The notes: generated from the letters alone by a model not told the origin. Positions 43,842 to 54,077 are shown, counted from the first letter of the stretch. The stretch: DNA of 64,000 nt from Ursidibacter arcticus (GCF_009761375.1 NZ_LEKM01000116.1:1-64000), one strand, 5' to 3'. Numbers and translations are program-made.

Positions 43842-45557
43842 TTATATTGATAGATATTCTATGAATAATTGTACCGCACGACTTCCCCTAAATTCATTAA
43901 TATCTAGCCTATAAACTAATTTTGCTTTTTTTATAGACATATCGGGGAATTGTCTCACATCTACATTAAACCAAATCGCATCAAATAACACACCATCACT
44001 ATTTTCAACTAACATTTTTAAATGCTTTTCACCCACTAAACGTTGCTGAAGAATATTAAAATCCCCCTCAAAAGTAGGTTCAGCAAAATGTTGCCCCCAA
44101 GGCCCCGCTTGTTGTAATAATTCTGCCGTTTGTAAGGTTAATTCCGCCGAAGATAATTCACCGTCAGTATAAATAATACCTTGTAGTTGCTCTGGCTGAA
44201 TAAATGTTTTAATCGTTTTATCAAATGCTTGCTGAAATTGTAAAAATTTATCGCTGTAAATAGTAAGCCCTGCCGCCATTGCGTGCCCACCAAATTTAAC
44301 AATAAGCTCTGGATATTGTGCATCAATGCGTTCAAGTAAATCACGAATATGTAAACCTGAAATTGAACGAGCCGAACCACGCAATAATTTACCCTCTTCA
44401 CCATCTTGAGCAAAGGCAATCACAGGGCGATGAAATTGATCTTTAATTCTTGATGCTAAAATACCAATTACTCCTTGATGCCAATCTGCTTGATACAACA
44501 CAATCCCACTCACTTGCTCATTATCCGCTAAATTAGGCAATTTAGCACAAATAGCTAGCGCTTCTGTTTTCATTTCTTGCTCAAACTCTTTACGGGTCTG
44601 ATTTAGAGAATCAAGTTCCAATGCAAGTTGTCTTGCCGTAATAAGATCGTTACAGATCAATAAATCTACGCCTAACGACATATTTTCTAATCGTCCTGCT
44701 GCATTTAAACGTGGAGCGATAGCAAAACCTAAATCACCTGCTTGTAAACGAGATAGCTCTCTTTTGCTAATTTCTGCCAAGGCTTGAATACCAACTCGGC
44801 ATTGTCCTGCTCGGATACGGTTTAATCCCTGAGCCACTAAAATACGATTATTATGATCTAAAGGTACAACATCTGCGACTGTCCCTAATGCGACTAAATC
44901 AAGTAACTCTGAAATATTTGGCTCTTTGCCATTAAACGCATTATGATCTCTTAATTTTGCTCTTAGTGCTGCCATCACATAAAAAATAACGCCGACACCA
45001 GCAAGTGATTTAGAAGGAAAGCCACAGAAAGCTAAATTAGGGTTAATCATTGCATCTGCATTTGGCAAATTCTCTGTGGGTAAGTGATGATCGGTCACTA
45101 AAACTTTAATGTCTTTCGATTTAAGTAGATTAATCCCATCAAAAGATGAGATCCCATTATCCACCGTTAAAACTAAATCAACCCCTTGAGCAATGACATT
45201 TTCCGCTACTGCAACACTCAACCCATAACCCTGAGAAAAACGATCTGGAATAAGATAATCCACGTTTTCAAAACCAAATTGGCGTAATGCTAAAATCGCG
45301 AGGGCGGTACTCGTTGCTCCATCGGCATCAAAATCACCAACAACGATAATGCGATCTTGCTTGAGATAACTTTGATATAACAACTCTACCGCTTGTTCAA
45401 CATTAGCTAGTTGATTTGGGTTATGTATTCCTTTCAGTGAAAGATCCAACTCCCGAGCAGAGCTAACACCACGAGCTTGATAAATACGATTTAATAATGG
45501 ATGTTCAGATAATTTTTCTGTGGTCGTAATCGGACGGCGTTTAATCAATTTTTTCAT
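43842..45557 (-). CDS. recJ: Single-strand-specific 5'-3' exonuclease RecJ
   Basis: 571 residues from the ATG at 45557; the open frame extends to 45605, but the MKKLIKRRP start suits the family. It degrades single-stranded DNA from 5' ends in RecFOR recombination and mismatch repair. The DHH phosphoesterase motifs are visible: VVGDFDADGATSTALA, LTVDNGISSFD, VLVTDHHLP, and the DHHA1 motif VKFGGHAMAAGL. dsbC lies upstream on the same strand, as in other gammaproteobacteria. Confidence 0.94.
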   Translation of the reverse strand: MKKLIKRRPITTTEKLSEHPLLNRIYQARGVSSARELDLSLKGIHNPNQLANVEQAVELLYQSYLKQDRIIVVGDFDADGATSTALAILALRQFGFENVDYLIPDRFSQGYGLSVAVAENVIAQGVDLVLTVDNGISSFDGINLLKSKDIKVLVTDHHLPTENLPNADAMINPNLAFCGFPSKSLAGVGVIFYVMAALRAKLRDHNAFNGKEPNISELLDLVALGTVADVVPLDHNNRILVAQGLNRIRAGQCRVGIQALAEISKRELSRLQAGDLGFAIAPRLNAAGRLENMSLGVDLLICNDLITARQLALELDSLNQTRKEFEQEMKTEALAICAKLPNLADNEQVSGIVLYQADWHQGVIGILASRIKDQFHRPVIAFAQDGEEGKLLRGSARSISGLHIRDLLERIDAQYPELIVKFGGHAMAAGLTIYSDKFLQFQQAFDKTIKTFIQPEQLQGIIYTDGELSSAELTLQTAELLQQAGPWGQHFAEPTFEGDFNILQQRLVGEKHLKMLVENSDGVLFDAIWFNVDVRQFPDMSIKKAKLVYRLDINEFRGSRAVQLFIEYLSI

Positions 45558-45631
45558 AATCAATAAGAAATTAAAGCGGGTAGATTTTGCAAAAAATTTA
45601 CCCAATCCACCCGCTTACAATACGATTAAAG

Positions 45632-46318
45632 TTATTCGCTTAACATTTTTACTAACTCTTTCGGCTCAACAAAACCAGGAATTAACTCCCCACTTTCTGT
45701 AATAATATTTGGTGTGCCATTTACACCAAATTTTAGCCCAAGTTGGTAGTGTTTTTTCACAATATTTGGTGTTTTTAATTCTTTTGGTAAATTCCCATTT
45801 TCTGCTTCATTTAAGGCAAATACTTTATCTTTAGCTGTCCAAATTGCTTCCATCTGTTTTGCTGTTTGTGTTTCCATACCACCACGTGGGAAGGCTAAGT
45901 AACGAATGGTAATTCCAAGATCATTATATTCTTTAATTTTAGAATGTAGTAAATGACAATAGTGGCAAGTAATATCCATAAATACGGTTACTGTATGCTT
46001 TGGATTTTTCGCTGGATATACAATCATTTCATTACTCAGTGCATTTAATTCTGAAAGTAATGCATTATTTGTAATATCAACCACTTTACCATTTTTTAAT
46101 TCAAACACTTTTCCTTGAATAATAAAACGACCGTCTTGGCTAATTTGTACGATACCTTGATCTGATGTTGCTGTTTTAAAGCCTGGTAACACAGAGTCTG
46201 AAATTTTGACATTAGTTGCCCCAACTTTTTCTAACTGTTTTTGTAAATTTGCGTTATCAGCTAATGCAGAAGTCGCCCAAAGTGATGTTGCTAATAACAT
46301 TGCAGTTTTCTTAATCAT
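45632..46318 (-). CDS. dsbC: Periplasmic disulfide isomerase DsbC
   Basis: 228 residues with a signal peptide ending SALA. An N-terminal dimerisation domain (about 21-80) precedes the thioredoxin fold with the active site CHYC (Cys118, Cys121) and a cis-Pro loop in GTPNII. DsbC reshuffles wrong disulfides in the periplasm. The CHYC active site differs from the usual CGYC. A second cysteine pair known in E. coli DsbC is not seen. It lies between mepM and recJ. Confidence 0.9.
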   Translation of the reverse strand: MIKKTAMLLATSLWATSALADNANLQKQLEKVGATNVKISDSVLPGFKTATSDQGIVQISQDGRFIIQGKVFELKNGKVVDITNNALLSELNALSNEMIVYPAKNPKHTVTVFMDITCHYCHLLHSKIKEYNDLGITIRYLAFPRGGMETQTAKQMEAIWTAKDKVFALNEAENGNLPKELKTPNIVKKHYQLGLKFGVNGTPNIITESGELIPGFVEPKELVKMLSE

Positions 46319-46329
46319 TCTAATATTCC

Positions 46330-47949
46330 TTAAAGTTTTAATTGTGCTTCAATTTTTCTTGCTTTAACCAAGAATGCTTTACGCTCTTTTTCAGGCATTC
46401 CTGAACCTGTTCCAGGTAATTTCACCGTCATTGGATTCACTGGTCGCCCATTGATATGAAATTCATAATGTAAATGTGGCCCTGTTGAACGCCCTGTATT
46501 GCCTGATAAACCAATACGCTCCCCTTTTTTGACCGTTTGACCTGGGCGAACTAGTTGGCGACTTAAATGCATATATACCGTTGTATATTGCCCACCGTGG
46601 CGTAATTTAATATAACGTCCAGCCCCATTTGCTTGATAAGCGACGTGTTCGACCACTCCATCGGCGGGTGCAATAATCGGAGTACCGACTGGCAAACCAA
46701 AATCCACCCCTTTATGTGGTGCTACTCGGCGAGTAACTGGGTGCAAACGTCTAGGGTTAAATGGAGAAGATACTCTTGGTGTAAATTGTAATGGATAGCG
46801 AGCAAAACCACGCCCTAGAGTTTCACCGTGTAAGCTATAATAGCGTCCATTATCTGCTTGAATTGCATAATAGCTTTTATTCTTACTAACTACCCGAATC
46901 GCTTCAACATTACCTAATTCCGTAACCTTACCATTGATATATTCACGCTTAACTAAAATAACAAACTTATCACCTTTTTTCAGTTTATTCATTGCTATTT
47001 GCCACTGTAATCCAGCTGCTAATTGATTAATTTGACGGGTAGATAATCCCTCTGCTTTTAAACTTGAAGTAAAGTCGCCATTTAATGTACCTTTAACAAT
47101 ATCTTGTTTCCAAATTCCTGTCTTCTTAATTGTTTGCACACTAAATTGATTTTTCGACTTTCTCTCAAAAATCTTTTCTTCTTTTTCAGACACCAACCAG
47201 TTCATATATTCCAATTCGCCATCTTTATCCAGCACCCAATAAAATTGCTGTCCTGTTTTCAAATTGGCTAATTGTGGGAATTTCTTCTCAAGAACTTTCG
47301 CAGTGGTTGCACTTAATCCAGACTGTTCTAACACATCTGCTAATTTATCACCACGCGCGACGGTATAACTAAATTGATTTTGAATGCGTAACGCTTCATC
47401 AGCAACATCTAAAAAACTCTCTAATGCTGTTTCAGCTTCAGGCGACAGCTTTTCTTTTTGAGCGTTTTCTTTAGCTGCTTCATTTTGAATACGCTCAATG
47501 GTTTCATCATCAATATCATCTTGAGCAATAAAATCATCTTCATAAGAAGTTGCGTTTTCATCCGTTGCTTCATTTGATTCAGGCTCATCAAATTCCCCGT
47601 CTTGAATATCAATATAGGTAAGCTCTTCATTCGCCATAATGGCAGAATGCGAAATATTCTCTAATGCCGATGTAACATTTCCCTTTTCTGATGATGTATC
47701 TGCTGGCTCTTGCTTTTCTGTGGCAAGGTTAGACGACCCATTTACCACTGTATTTGAGCTATTGACAATAACTTGTCCGCTCTGCTCGACTTTAGCGACA
47801 TTTATGCTAACTGCATTACTCGGCATCTCTTGTTGTTTTAAGGTTAAAACAATCCCAATAAAAATAGATGCCATAGCAGATAGGAATATAATAAATTTTA
47901 TTCTATTCTTTTTACGTTTTCTATCTCGTGCAAAAACAACGTGTTGCAA
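46330..47949 (-). CDS. mepM: Murein endopeptidase MepM-like (M23)
   Basis: 539 residues from a TTG with an AGGAT ribosome site; no ATG lies nearby upstream. It has an N-terminal membrane anchor (about 18-38), a long acidic, Ser/Glu-rich linker unusual for MepM (about 60-175), an OapA/LysM-like domain (SYTVARGDKLADVLEQSGLS) and the M23 peptidase: HKGVDFGLPVG (zinc His and Asp), TTVYMHLSR and GPHLHYEFHING (HxH). It cuts peptide cross-links to allow wall growth. Divergent from znuCB, the conserved arrangement. Confidence 0.92.
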   Translation of the reverse strand: MQHVVFARDRKRKKNRIKFIIFLSAMASIFIGIVLTLKQQEMPSNAVSINVAKVEQSGQVIVNSSNTVVNGSSNLATEKQEPADTSSEKGNVTSALENISHSAIMANEELTYIDIQDGEFDEPESNEATDENATSYEDDFIAQDDIDDETIERIQNEAAKENAQKEKLSPEAETALESFLDVADEALRIQNQFSYTVARGDKLADVLEQSGLSATTAKVLEKKFPQLANLKTGQQFYWVLDKDGELEYMNWLVSEKEEKIFERKSKNQFSVQTIKKTGIWKQDIVKGTLNGDFTSSLKAEGLSTRQINQLAAGLQWQIAMNKLKKGDKFVILVKREYINGKVTELGNVEAIRVVSKNKSYYAIQADNGRYYSLHGETLGRGFARYPLQFTPRVSSPFNPRRLHPVTRRVAPHKGVDFGLPVGTPIIAPADGVVEHVAYQANGAGRYIKLRHGGQYTTVYMHLSRQLVRPGQTVKKGERIGLSGNTGRSTGPHLHYEFHINGRPVNPMTVKLPGTGSGMPEKERKAFLVKARKIEAQLKL

Positions 47950-48077
47950 AATATTATCCTATGTTTTCTCTTATCTTTATTATTTATTTACACAATCATT
48001 CAGCTAAGACCCAATAACGAAATAAAAATTCCATTATTGCTGGTTGTCAAAGCAAAAAAAATCCGTTAATTTTATCG

Positions 48078-48096
48078 GGTTATTCCATTTAACCCA
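48078..48096. promoter_or_regulatory. Possible operator before znuC
   Basis: GGGTTA and TAACCC arms with a 7-base spacer, 7 bases before the znuC start, between mepM and znuC. Zur control is expected for znuCB, but the match to known Zur boxes is poor. Confidence 0.25.
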
Positions 48097-48102
48097 GTAA
48101 AA

Positions 48103-48888
48103 ATGAACATCAAACAAATCAAACCGTTTTCGAATACGGATCAGGCTTTAGTAACCCTTAAAGCAATCAATGTAAACTTTGGTAGCCAATCCATCTTACA
48201 GAATGTTAGTCTGAAGATTTACCCTAATACTATTACCACTATTGTTGGTCCTAATGGTGGAGGGAAATCCACTTTATTAAAAGTGCTACTCAAACTGCTT
48301 CCCCCCAATAGTGGTGAAGTTGTTCATCATAAAAATTTAAAAGTTGGCTATGTACCACAAAAATTGCATTTAGAACACTCCATTCCAATTACGGTACATA
48401 AATTTCTGTCACTAAAACCGAATGCAACAAAGCAATCAATAGATGAGGCTTTGGCACTCTTTTCTATTACTCATTTGGCTGGAAATAGTATGCAAAAATT
48501 ATCGGGTGGCGAATTACAACGAGTATTACTCGCTCGTGCGATTTTAGACCGCCCACAACTATTAGTACTAGATGAACCAATGCAAGGTGTGGATATTACA
48601 GGTCAAACGGAACTCTATCAACTATTAAATAAAACAAGGGCGTGGTTAAATTGTGCTATTTTGATGGTTTCCCACGATCTCAACATCGTAATGGCAAATA
48701 CCGATGAAGTGCTTTGTATCAACCGCCATATTTGCTGTGCAGGATCGCCAGATAGAGTGTCATCAGATCCAAGCTTTATTCACTTCTTTGGCGATCAATT
48801 TGCTAATAATGTGGCATTCTATGCCCATAGACACAACCACCATCACAACCTACACGGAGATGTTTGTGATGGGCATTGCCAACATTAA
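48103..48888 (+). CDS. znuC: Zinc ABC transporter ATPase ZnuC
   Basis: 261 residues. Walker [10 protein letters not shown], signature [14 protein letters not shown], Walker B LLVLDEP and switch His in VSHD are present. The C-terminus carries a His-rich tail ([20 protein letters not shown]) that could bind zinc at the cytoplasmic face. It powers zinc uptake with ZnuB, 17 bases downstream. The binding protein gene znuA is not adjacent, as in H. influenzae. Confidence 0.94.
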   Translation: MNIKQIKPFSNTDQALVTLKAINVNFGSQSILQNVSLKIYPNTITTIVGPNGGGKSTLLKVLLKLLPPNSGEVVHHKNLKVGYVPQKLHLEHSIPITVHKFLSLKPNATKQSIDEALALFSITHLAGNSMQKLSGGELQRVLLARAILDRPQLLVLDEPMQGVDITGQTELYQLLNKTRAWLNCAILMVSHDLNIVMANTDEVLCINRHICCAGSPDRVSSDPSFIHFFGDQFANNVAFYAHRHNHHHNLHGDVCDGHCQH

Positions 48889-48905
48889 TTTTTTGAAGGG
48901 AAAAT

Positions 48906-49691
48906 ATGTTTGAAATCCTTTTTCCTGCTTGGTTAGCAGGCTTACTACTCGCTTTTATTACTGCACCACTTGGTGCCTTCGTTGTTTGGCGGAAAATGGC
49001 CTATTTTGGCGACACTCTTTCTCACTCGGCATTATTAGGTGTTGCATTAGGTATTTTCTTAGAAATCAATCCCTATCTTGCAGTGATTATAATGACGATT
49101 GCTTTGGCTCTTGGATTAGTTTGGTTAGAAAAACATTCTAACCACTCTGCCGATACCTTACTTGGCATCATTGCTCACAGTAGCTTATCTCTTGGAATCA
49201 TTACCATCAGCTTATTAGATAACGTCCGAGTAGATTTAATGTCATATCTTTTTGGTGATCTCCTCGCCATTGATTTTAATGATGTGATATTTATCGGTGT
49301 TGGCGTTGTATTGATAGCAACTTTACTGGCAATTTTCTGGCAAAAATTCTTATCTATTACTATCAGCCCTGAACTCGCCCAAATAGAAGGGTTAAAGGTT
49401 TCTCAGTTACGCTTACTCTTGATGCTACTCACTGCACTCACGATTGCTTTAAGTATGAAATTTGTTGGTGCGTTAATTATTACATCATTGCTAATTATTC
49501 CAGCCGCAACTGCTCGGCGTTTTGCTACCACGCCAGAAAAAATGGTGGGATATGCTATTTTATTCAGCATTTTATCCGTTACAGGCGGGCTACTCTTTTC
49601 AGGTTTAAAAGATACGCCAGCAGGCCCATCAGTAGTAATTTGTGCAAGTTTTCTCTTTTTAGTGTCGCTGTGCAAAAAACAACATAACTAA
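48906..49691 (+). CDS. znuB: Zinc ABC transporter permease ZnuB
   Basis: 261 residues, a metal ABC-3 family permease with seven to eight membrane helices. Signatures include [20 protein letters not shown] near the start and [20 protein letters not shown] near residue 190. It forms the inner-membrane channel with ZnuC, and AAGGGAAAAT supports the ATG. Closed by a terminator built from two inverted uptake words. Confidence 0.94.
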   Translation: MFEILFPAWLAGLLLAFITAPLGAFVVWRKMAYFGDTLSHSALLGVALGIFLEINPYLAVIIMTIALALGLVWLEKHSNHSADTLLGIIAHSSLSLGIITISLLDNVRVDLMSYLFGDLLAIDFNDVIFIGVGVVLIATLLAIFWQKFLSITISPELAQIEGLKVSQLRLLLMLLTALTIALSMKFVGALIITSLLIIPAATARRFATTPEKMVGYAILFSILSVTGGLLFSGLKDTPAGPSVVICASFLFLVSLCKKQHN

Positions 49692-49741
49692 GATCAATAA
49701 TTCATAAGAATCTAGTTGAATTTTTTGTAAATTTTGGTTTA

Positions 49742-49784
49742 AATCACACCGCTTGTTGAATTATCTCAAGCGGTGTGATTATTT
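49742..49784 (+). terminator. Terminator made of an inverted uptake-word pair
   Basis: Perfect 14-bp arms AATCACACCGCTTG / CAAGCGGTGTGATT with an 11-base loop, each arm carrying the uptake core. It lies 50 bases after the znuB stop. Inverted uptake-sequence pairs acting as terminators are known in this family. Confidence 0.8.
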
Positions 49785-49815
49785 AAATAATAAATAAAAA
49801 AGTGAAGTAAATTAT

Positions 49816-50616
49816 ATGTGCCAATTATTAGGAATGAACTGTAACACTCCAACTGATATTACCTTTTCTTTTGATGGGTTTCGCCGTCGTGCAGGTTTAA
49901 CCGATCACCATACTGATGGATTCGGTATTGCATTTTTTGAAGGAAAAGGTGTGAGAATTTTTAGAGATAACCGCCCTGGAGCTTCATCACCAATGGCAGA
50001 TCTCGTCAGCCAATATCGAATTAAATCTTTCAATGTTATCGCACATATTCGTAAAGCTACTCGAGGCGATGTTAATTTAGAAAATACTCACCCTTTTATT
50101 CGAGAGCTTTGGGGGGAAAACTGGGTATTTGCCCATAACGGTACAGTAGAAGGTATTACCGTTTGTGAAAGTAATCACTACCAACCTATCGGCACAACAG
50201 ATTCAGAAGCAGCATTTTGTTGTATTGCGGCACAACTGAAAGAACGCTTTCCATCAAAACCAACTGAAAAACAGATTTTTGATGCGATTGTAGAAATCAC
50301 TAGTGAAATCGCCAAATATGGCGTGTTTAACTTTATTCTTTCAAATGGACATTGGATGATCGCGCGTTGCTCTACAAATCTCTACTATGTATGCCGTAAA
50401 GCACCTTTTGGCACTGCATTACGAGATGATGACGTAATGATTGATTTCCGCCAATACACCTGTGAAAGAGACAAAGTAACAATTATTACCACCCAACCAC
50501 TGACTAAAAATGAACAGTGGACAAAGATGAAAAACGGTGGCTATGTTTTCTTCAAAGAGGGCGATATCCTTTATGAAATTGAAGGAACACTCCCTGATAA
50601 TCTAAATCACGTTTAA
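49816..50616 (+). CDS. Class II glutamine amidotransferase (YafJ-like)
   Basis: 266 residues starting MCQLLGMNCNTPTDITFSFD; Cys2 becomes the N-terminal nucleophile. Family motifs are TDHHTDGFGIAFFEG, IAHIRKATRG, ENTHPFIRELWG, WVFAHNGTVE and PIGTTDSEAAF, as in YafJ/EgtC-like enzymes. The acceptor substrate is unknown. It is monocistronic, between the znuB terminator and the convergent tre operon. Confidence 0.92.
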   Translation: MCQLLGMNCNTPTDITFSFDGFRRRAGLTDHHTDGFGIAFFEGKGVRIFRDNRPGASSPMADLVSQYRIKSFNVIAHIRKATRGDVNLENTHPFIRELWGENWVFAHNGTVEGITVCESNHYQPIGTTDSEAAFCCIAAQLKERFPSKPTEKQIFDAIVEITSEIAKYGVFNFILSNGHWMIARCSTNLYYVCRKAPFGTALRDDDVMIDFRQYTCERDKVTIITTQPLTKNEQWTKMKNGGYVFFKEGDILYEIEGTLPDNLNHV

Positions 50617-50827
50617 TTCATCTAATTTAACATCATATAATCTGTAATTGTGGTTATAAAATAGGGTGTAATGCATAAATGTTCTATTTATCCATTGCAC
50701 CTTATTCTTTATATAGAATGTAGAATCCACTTATTTGGTGTAATGGACAAAAGTATGGGAAATTTATCATTACACTCTTTTTAAGTATACGATATGCTTA
50801 CCTTCCTATATATATTTAAAACTTATC
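50617..50827. repeat. Repeat-bearing spacer between yafJ and treC
   Basis: GGTGTAATG occurs at about 50665 and 50737, and its complement forms CATTGCACC (50693) and CATTACAC (50768) lie downstream of each, giving two successive imperfect hairpins. The second ends in TCTTTTT, so it may terminate yafJ. Confidence 0.5.
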
Positions 50828-52474
50828 TTAGCCTTGATAAAAATAAACCGCTTGATATGGTTGTAATGTCAGTTTATCCGATGTTTTATTTATCACTTCG
50901 GAATAGTTATTTAGTAACATAGTCACAGACTGATTTTGCCATTCTGTTGGTAATTCAATTTGTTGGCTTTGTTTAGCTAAATTGGCAACAACCAATAGTT
51001 TTTCTGTTGCTGTTTGGCGTTGATAAACCCAAATGCTTGAGTGTTCAGGCAGATAATCGAGATAATTACCGTCCGTAAATATTGCCAACTGTTTACGCAA
51101 TGCAATTAAAGTTTGGTAGGTATAAAATACTGAATTCTTATCTGCAATGGCTTGTTCTACATTGATTTGCGGATAGTTTTTTGCCACATCAATCCAAGGT
51201 GTTCCCGTACTAAAACCCGCATTCAATGAACTGTCCCACTGTACTGGCGTTCTGGAATTATCCCTTGATTTCTGCCCAAGTATTTGCAAAATTTTGCTCG
51301 TTTCGTACCGCTTGTCTAATAACGCTTGATAGGCATTTAGGCTTTCGACATCTCGATATGCTTCAATGGTGGAGAAATTCGGGTTAGTCATTCCGATTTC
51401 TTCGCCTTGATAAATATACGGTGTACCTTGCATTCCGTGTAACAGCATTGCTAACATTTTTGCCGAGATTGTACGATATTCGCCTTCATCACCAAAACGA
51501 GAAACAATTCTAGGTTGGTCGTGATTACACCAAAATAACGCATTCCACGCTCGATTGTGCATTCCATTTTGCCAGTAATTAAAAATAGATTTTAGCTCGA
51601 CATAATCAGGTTGAGCATAAGTCCATTTTTCACCATTCGGATAATCCACTTTTAAGTGATGAAAATTAAAGGTCATTGAAAGCTCTGTGCCTGCTAGATT
51701 TGCATATTGCTGACAATGGCTTAATTGTGTTGATGACATTTCACCGACAGTCATTAACCCAAAAGGCGTTAAGGCTTTTTGATTAAGTTCTTGTAAATAT
51801 TGATGAATTTTAGGGCCGTCCGTATAAAAACGGCGACCATCACCGATTTCATCATTTTCAAAATGTTCGGGTTTAGAGATTAAATTCACCACATCTAAGC
51901 GTAAGCCATCAATGCCTTTTTCCGCCCAAAATTGACAAATTGAGAATAATTCTGTGCGTAATTTGGGGTTTTCCCAGTTTAAATCCGCTTGTTCAGGTGC
52001 GAATAAATGTAAGTAGTATTTTTGTGCTTTATCCGACCATTTCCACGCAGAACCGCCAAATTTTGATTGCCAGTTAGTTGGCTCTTCTCGCCAAATGTAG
52101 TAGTCGTGATACTCACTATTTGGATCTTCCCCCTCCACAAACCATTGATGAAAAGTAGAACTATGGTTGAATACCATATCCATCACAATTTTTATATTGC
52201 GTTTGTGAGCTTCAGCAATCAGTTGCTCAAAATCCGCCATTGTGCCGTAACTTGGATCAATGTTGCGATAATCGGCTATATCGTAGCCATTATCAATTTG
52301 TGGTGAAACGTACATTGGTGTAATCCAAATGCCATCTACACCTAATGTTTGCAGATAATCAAGGCGTTTAATAATGCCTTGAATATCACCTGTACCACTT
52401 CCTGTGGTATCTTGGAACGATTTTGGGTAAATTTGATAAATAACACCGTTTTTCCACCAGTTAGAATTACTCAT
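50828..52474 (-). CDS. treC: Trehalose-6-phosphate hydrolase
   Basis: 548 residues, GH13 family. It splits the imported trehalose-6-phosphate into glucose and glucose-6-phosphate. WWKNGVIYQIYPKSFQDTTG opens the barrel; the catalytic set is GLRLDVVNL (Asp), TVGEMSS (Glu) and FWCNHDQPR (Asp). AGGACAT supports the start. It lies downstream of treB in a leftward operon, with an 82-base gap holding a GTAG-headed hairpin. Confidence 0.95.
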   Translation of the reverse strand: MSNSNWWKNGVIYQIYPKSFQDTTGSGTGDIQGIIKRLDYLQTLGVDGIWITPMYVSPQIDNGYDIADYRNIDPSYGTMADFEQLIAEAHKRNIKIVMDMVFNHSSTFHQWFVEGEDPNSEYHDYYIWREEPTNWQSKFGGSAWKWSDKAQKYYLHLFAPEQADLNWENPKLRTELFSICQFWAEKGIDGLRLDVVNLISKPEHFENDEIGDGRRFYTDGPKIHQYLQELNQKALTPFGLMTVGEMSSTQLSHCQQYANLAGTELSMTFNFHHLKVDYPNGEKWTYAQPDYVELKSIFNYWQNGMHNRAWNALFWCNHDQPRIVSRFGDEGEYRTISAKMLAMLLHGMQGTPYIYQGEEIGMTNPNFSTIEAYRDVESLNAYQALLDKRYETSKILQILGQKSRDNSRTPVQWDSSLNAGFSTGTPWIDVAKNYPQINVEQAIADKNSVFYTYQTLIALRKQLAIFTDGNYLDYLPEHSSIWVYQRQTATEKLLVVANLAKQSQQIELPTEWQNQSVTMLLNNYSEVINKTSDKLTLQPYQAVYFYQG

Positions 52475-52523
52475 TATTTTATGTCCTTAAATACTGTTAT
52501 TTGCTTGCTGAAATTAAATGTAA

Positions 52524-52546
52524 TAAGGGCTTATCGCCCTTACTAC
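52524..52546 (-). repeat. GTAG-headed hairpin between treB and treC
   Basis: 7-bp stem TAAGGGC / GCCCTTA with a 5-base loop, followed by CTAC on the plus strand. It has the same layout as the elements at 592 and 27252. It may tune treC relative to treB. Confidence 0.55.
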
Positions 52547-52556
52547 AAACTGCTTT

Positions 52557-53981
52557 TTATTCAATTTCGCCTTTTAATACTTTACGTTTATATACTGCCA
52601 TTGTGAGTAAAACTGGTACAGCAATCGCAATCAACATTGCAATGGCAAACACGCCCCAGAATTGATGTTGAATAGAAAGAATACCAGGTAAACCACCCAC
52701 ACCAACGCTACTTGCAAGTACGCCAGCAAAACCACAAACCAATGCAGCCGATGCCGAGCCGATCATTGCACATAGCATTGGGAAACGGTATTTTAAGTTG
52801 ATACCGTACATCGCAGGCTCTGTTACCCCTAAGTAAGCAGAAAGAGCTGCAGGTAATGCTACTTCACGCACTTTCGCTTTTTTCGCCATAATTAAAATTG
52901 CCACTACTGCCGATGCTTGTGCAATGTTTGAAAGTGCAATTAAAGGCCAAACAGGTGTCCCGCCAATGCTGCCAATCATTTGGAAATCAACCGCAAGCGT
53001 GGTTTGATGCACGCCAGTGACCACTAGCGGTGCATATAAGAAACCAAATAACGCCGCACCGATAGGGGCAAATTCACCTGTCATTGCTGCTTTTACAACA
53101 AAGGCTACGCCGTTGCCAATCTCACGTCCAATTGGTCCAATAATTGCGTGAGCTAAGAACACTGCTAAAATAATTGATGTTACAGGAACAATGATTAAAT
53201 TTAAGAAATCAGGCACAATCTTGGTTAAGATACGTTCAATATAAGAGAGCACTAGTCCAGCCATAATCGCAGGGATAACCTGTGCTTGATAGCCCACCTT
53301 CTCAATAGAGAACATTCCGAAATCCCAAACTTCTGGCGTTTGTGAACCCAATGCGTAGGAATTCATTAGTTGTCCCGATACAAGCGTAACCCCAAGTACA
53401 ATAGCGAGTATTTGTGATGTTCCCATTTTACGTGCGATAGACCAACAGATCCCAACAGGTAAAAAGAAGAAAATCGCTTCCCCAATTAGCCATAAAAACG
53501 AGTGCATACTTGCCCAAAAAGCACTCACTTCTACTAAGGTTTTCGTGCCATCTTCAAACATTTTAATGTCGCCAATTACATTGCGGAAACCTAAAATCAA
53601 ACCACCACTGATAAGGGCAGGTAATAATGGAATAAAAATATCCGCCATATGTGAAATGGCACTTTCATACCATTTTTGATTTTTACGAGCAGCTGCTTTT
53701 ACTTGATCTTTACTCACACCACTTTCTAAACCAGCTTGCTCCAATACTAATTTATAATAATCACCAACTTCTTGCCCAATAACGACTTGGTATTGCCCTC
53801 CCGTTGAAAAGTTAGCTTTTACCATTGGTAGCTCTTCAATCGCTTTGCCATCCACTTTACTTTCATCATTGAGTACAAAACGTAAACGAGTAATACAGTG
53901 TGTTAAGGTTGCGATATTTTCTTTACCGCCGAGTAATTCGATCAACTTAGTTACATTGCTCGGATCAATTTTCTTTGCCAT
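52557..53981 (-). CDS. treB: PTS trehalose-specific EIIBC component
   Basis: 474 residues. The IIB domain carries phospho-Cys29 (THCITRLRF), and the IIC domain has about ten helices with the sugar-pocket GVTEPAMYGINLK motif. It imports and phosphorylates trehalose; phosphate comes from a separate IIA (usually the glucose-specific one), as no IIA domain is fused. The first gene of treBC, its upstream region has a TreR-like palindrome and a consensus CRP site. Confidence 0.95.
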   Translation of the reverse strand: MAKKIDPSNVTKLIELLGGKENIATLTHCITRLRFVLNDESKVDGKAIEELPMVKANFSTGGQYQVVIGQEVGDYYKLVLEQAGLESGVSKDQVKAAARKNQKWYESAISHMADIFIPLLPALISGGLILGFRNVIGDIKMFEDGTKTLVEVSAFWASMHSFLWLIGEAIFFFLPVGICWSIARKMGTSQILAIVLGVTLVSGQLMNSYALGSQTPEVWDFGMFSIEKVGYQAQVIPAIMAGLVLSYIERILTKIVPDFLNLIIVPVTSIILAVFLAHAIIGPIGREIGNGVAFVVKAAMTGEFAPIGAALFGFLYAPLVVTGVHQTTLAVDFQMIGSIGGTPVWPLIALSNIAQASAVVAILIMAKKAKVREVALPAALSAYLGVTEPAMYGINLKYRFPMLCAMIGSASAALVCGFAGVLASSVGVGGLPGILSIQHQFWGVFAIAMLIAIAVPVLLTMAVYKRKVLKGEIE

Positions 53982-54046
53982 AAATAGCCTCTTTAAAATG
54001 AAGGAATAAATTTGTGCGTATTATAGATAGGTTTATTTCTTAATCA

Positions 54047-54062
54047 ATGGGAACGTTCCCAT
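54047..54062. promoter_or_regulatory. treO: TreR-type operator
   Basis: ATGGGAACGTTCCCAT is a perfect 16-bp palindrome 66 bases upstream of treB, the form expected for a LacI/TreR-family operator. No treR gene lies in the window. Confidence 0.75.
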
Positions 54063-54077
54063 AAAATAAAAGAAAAA

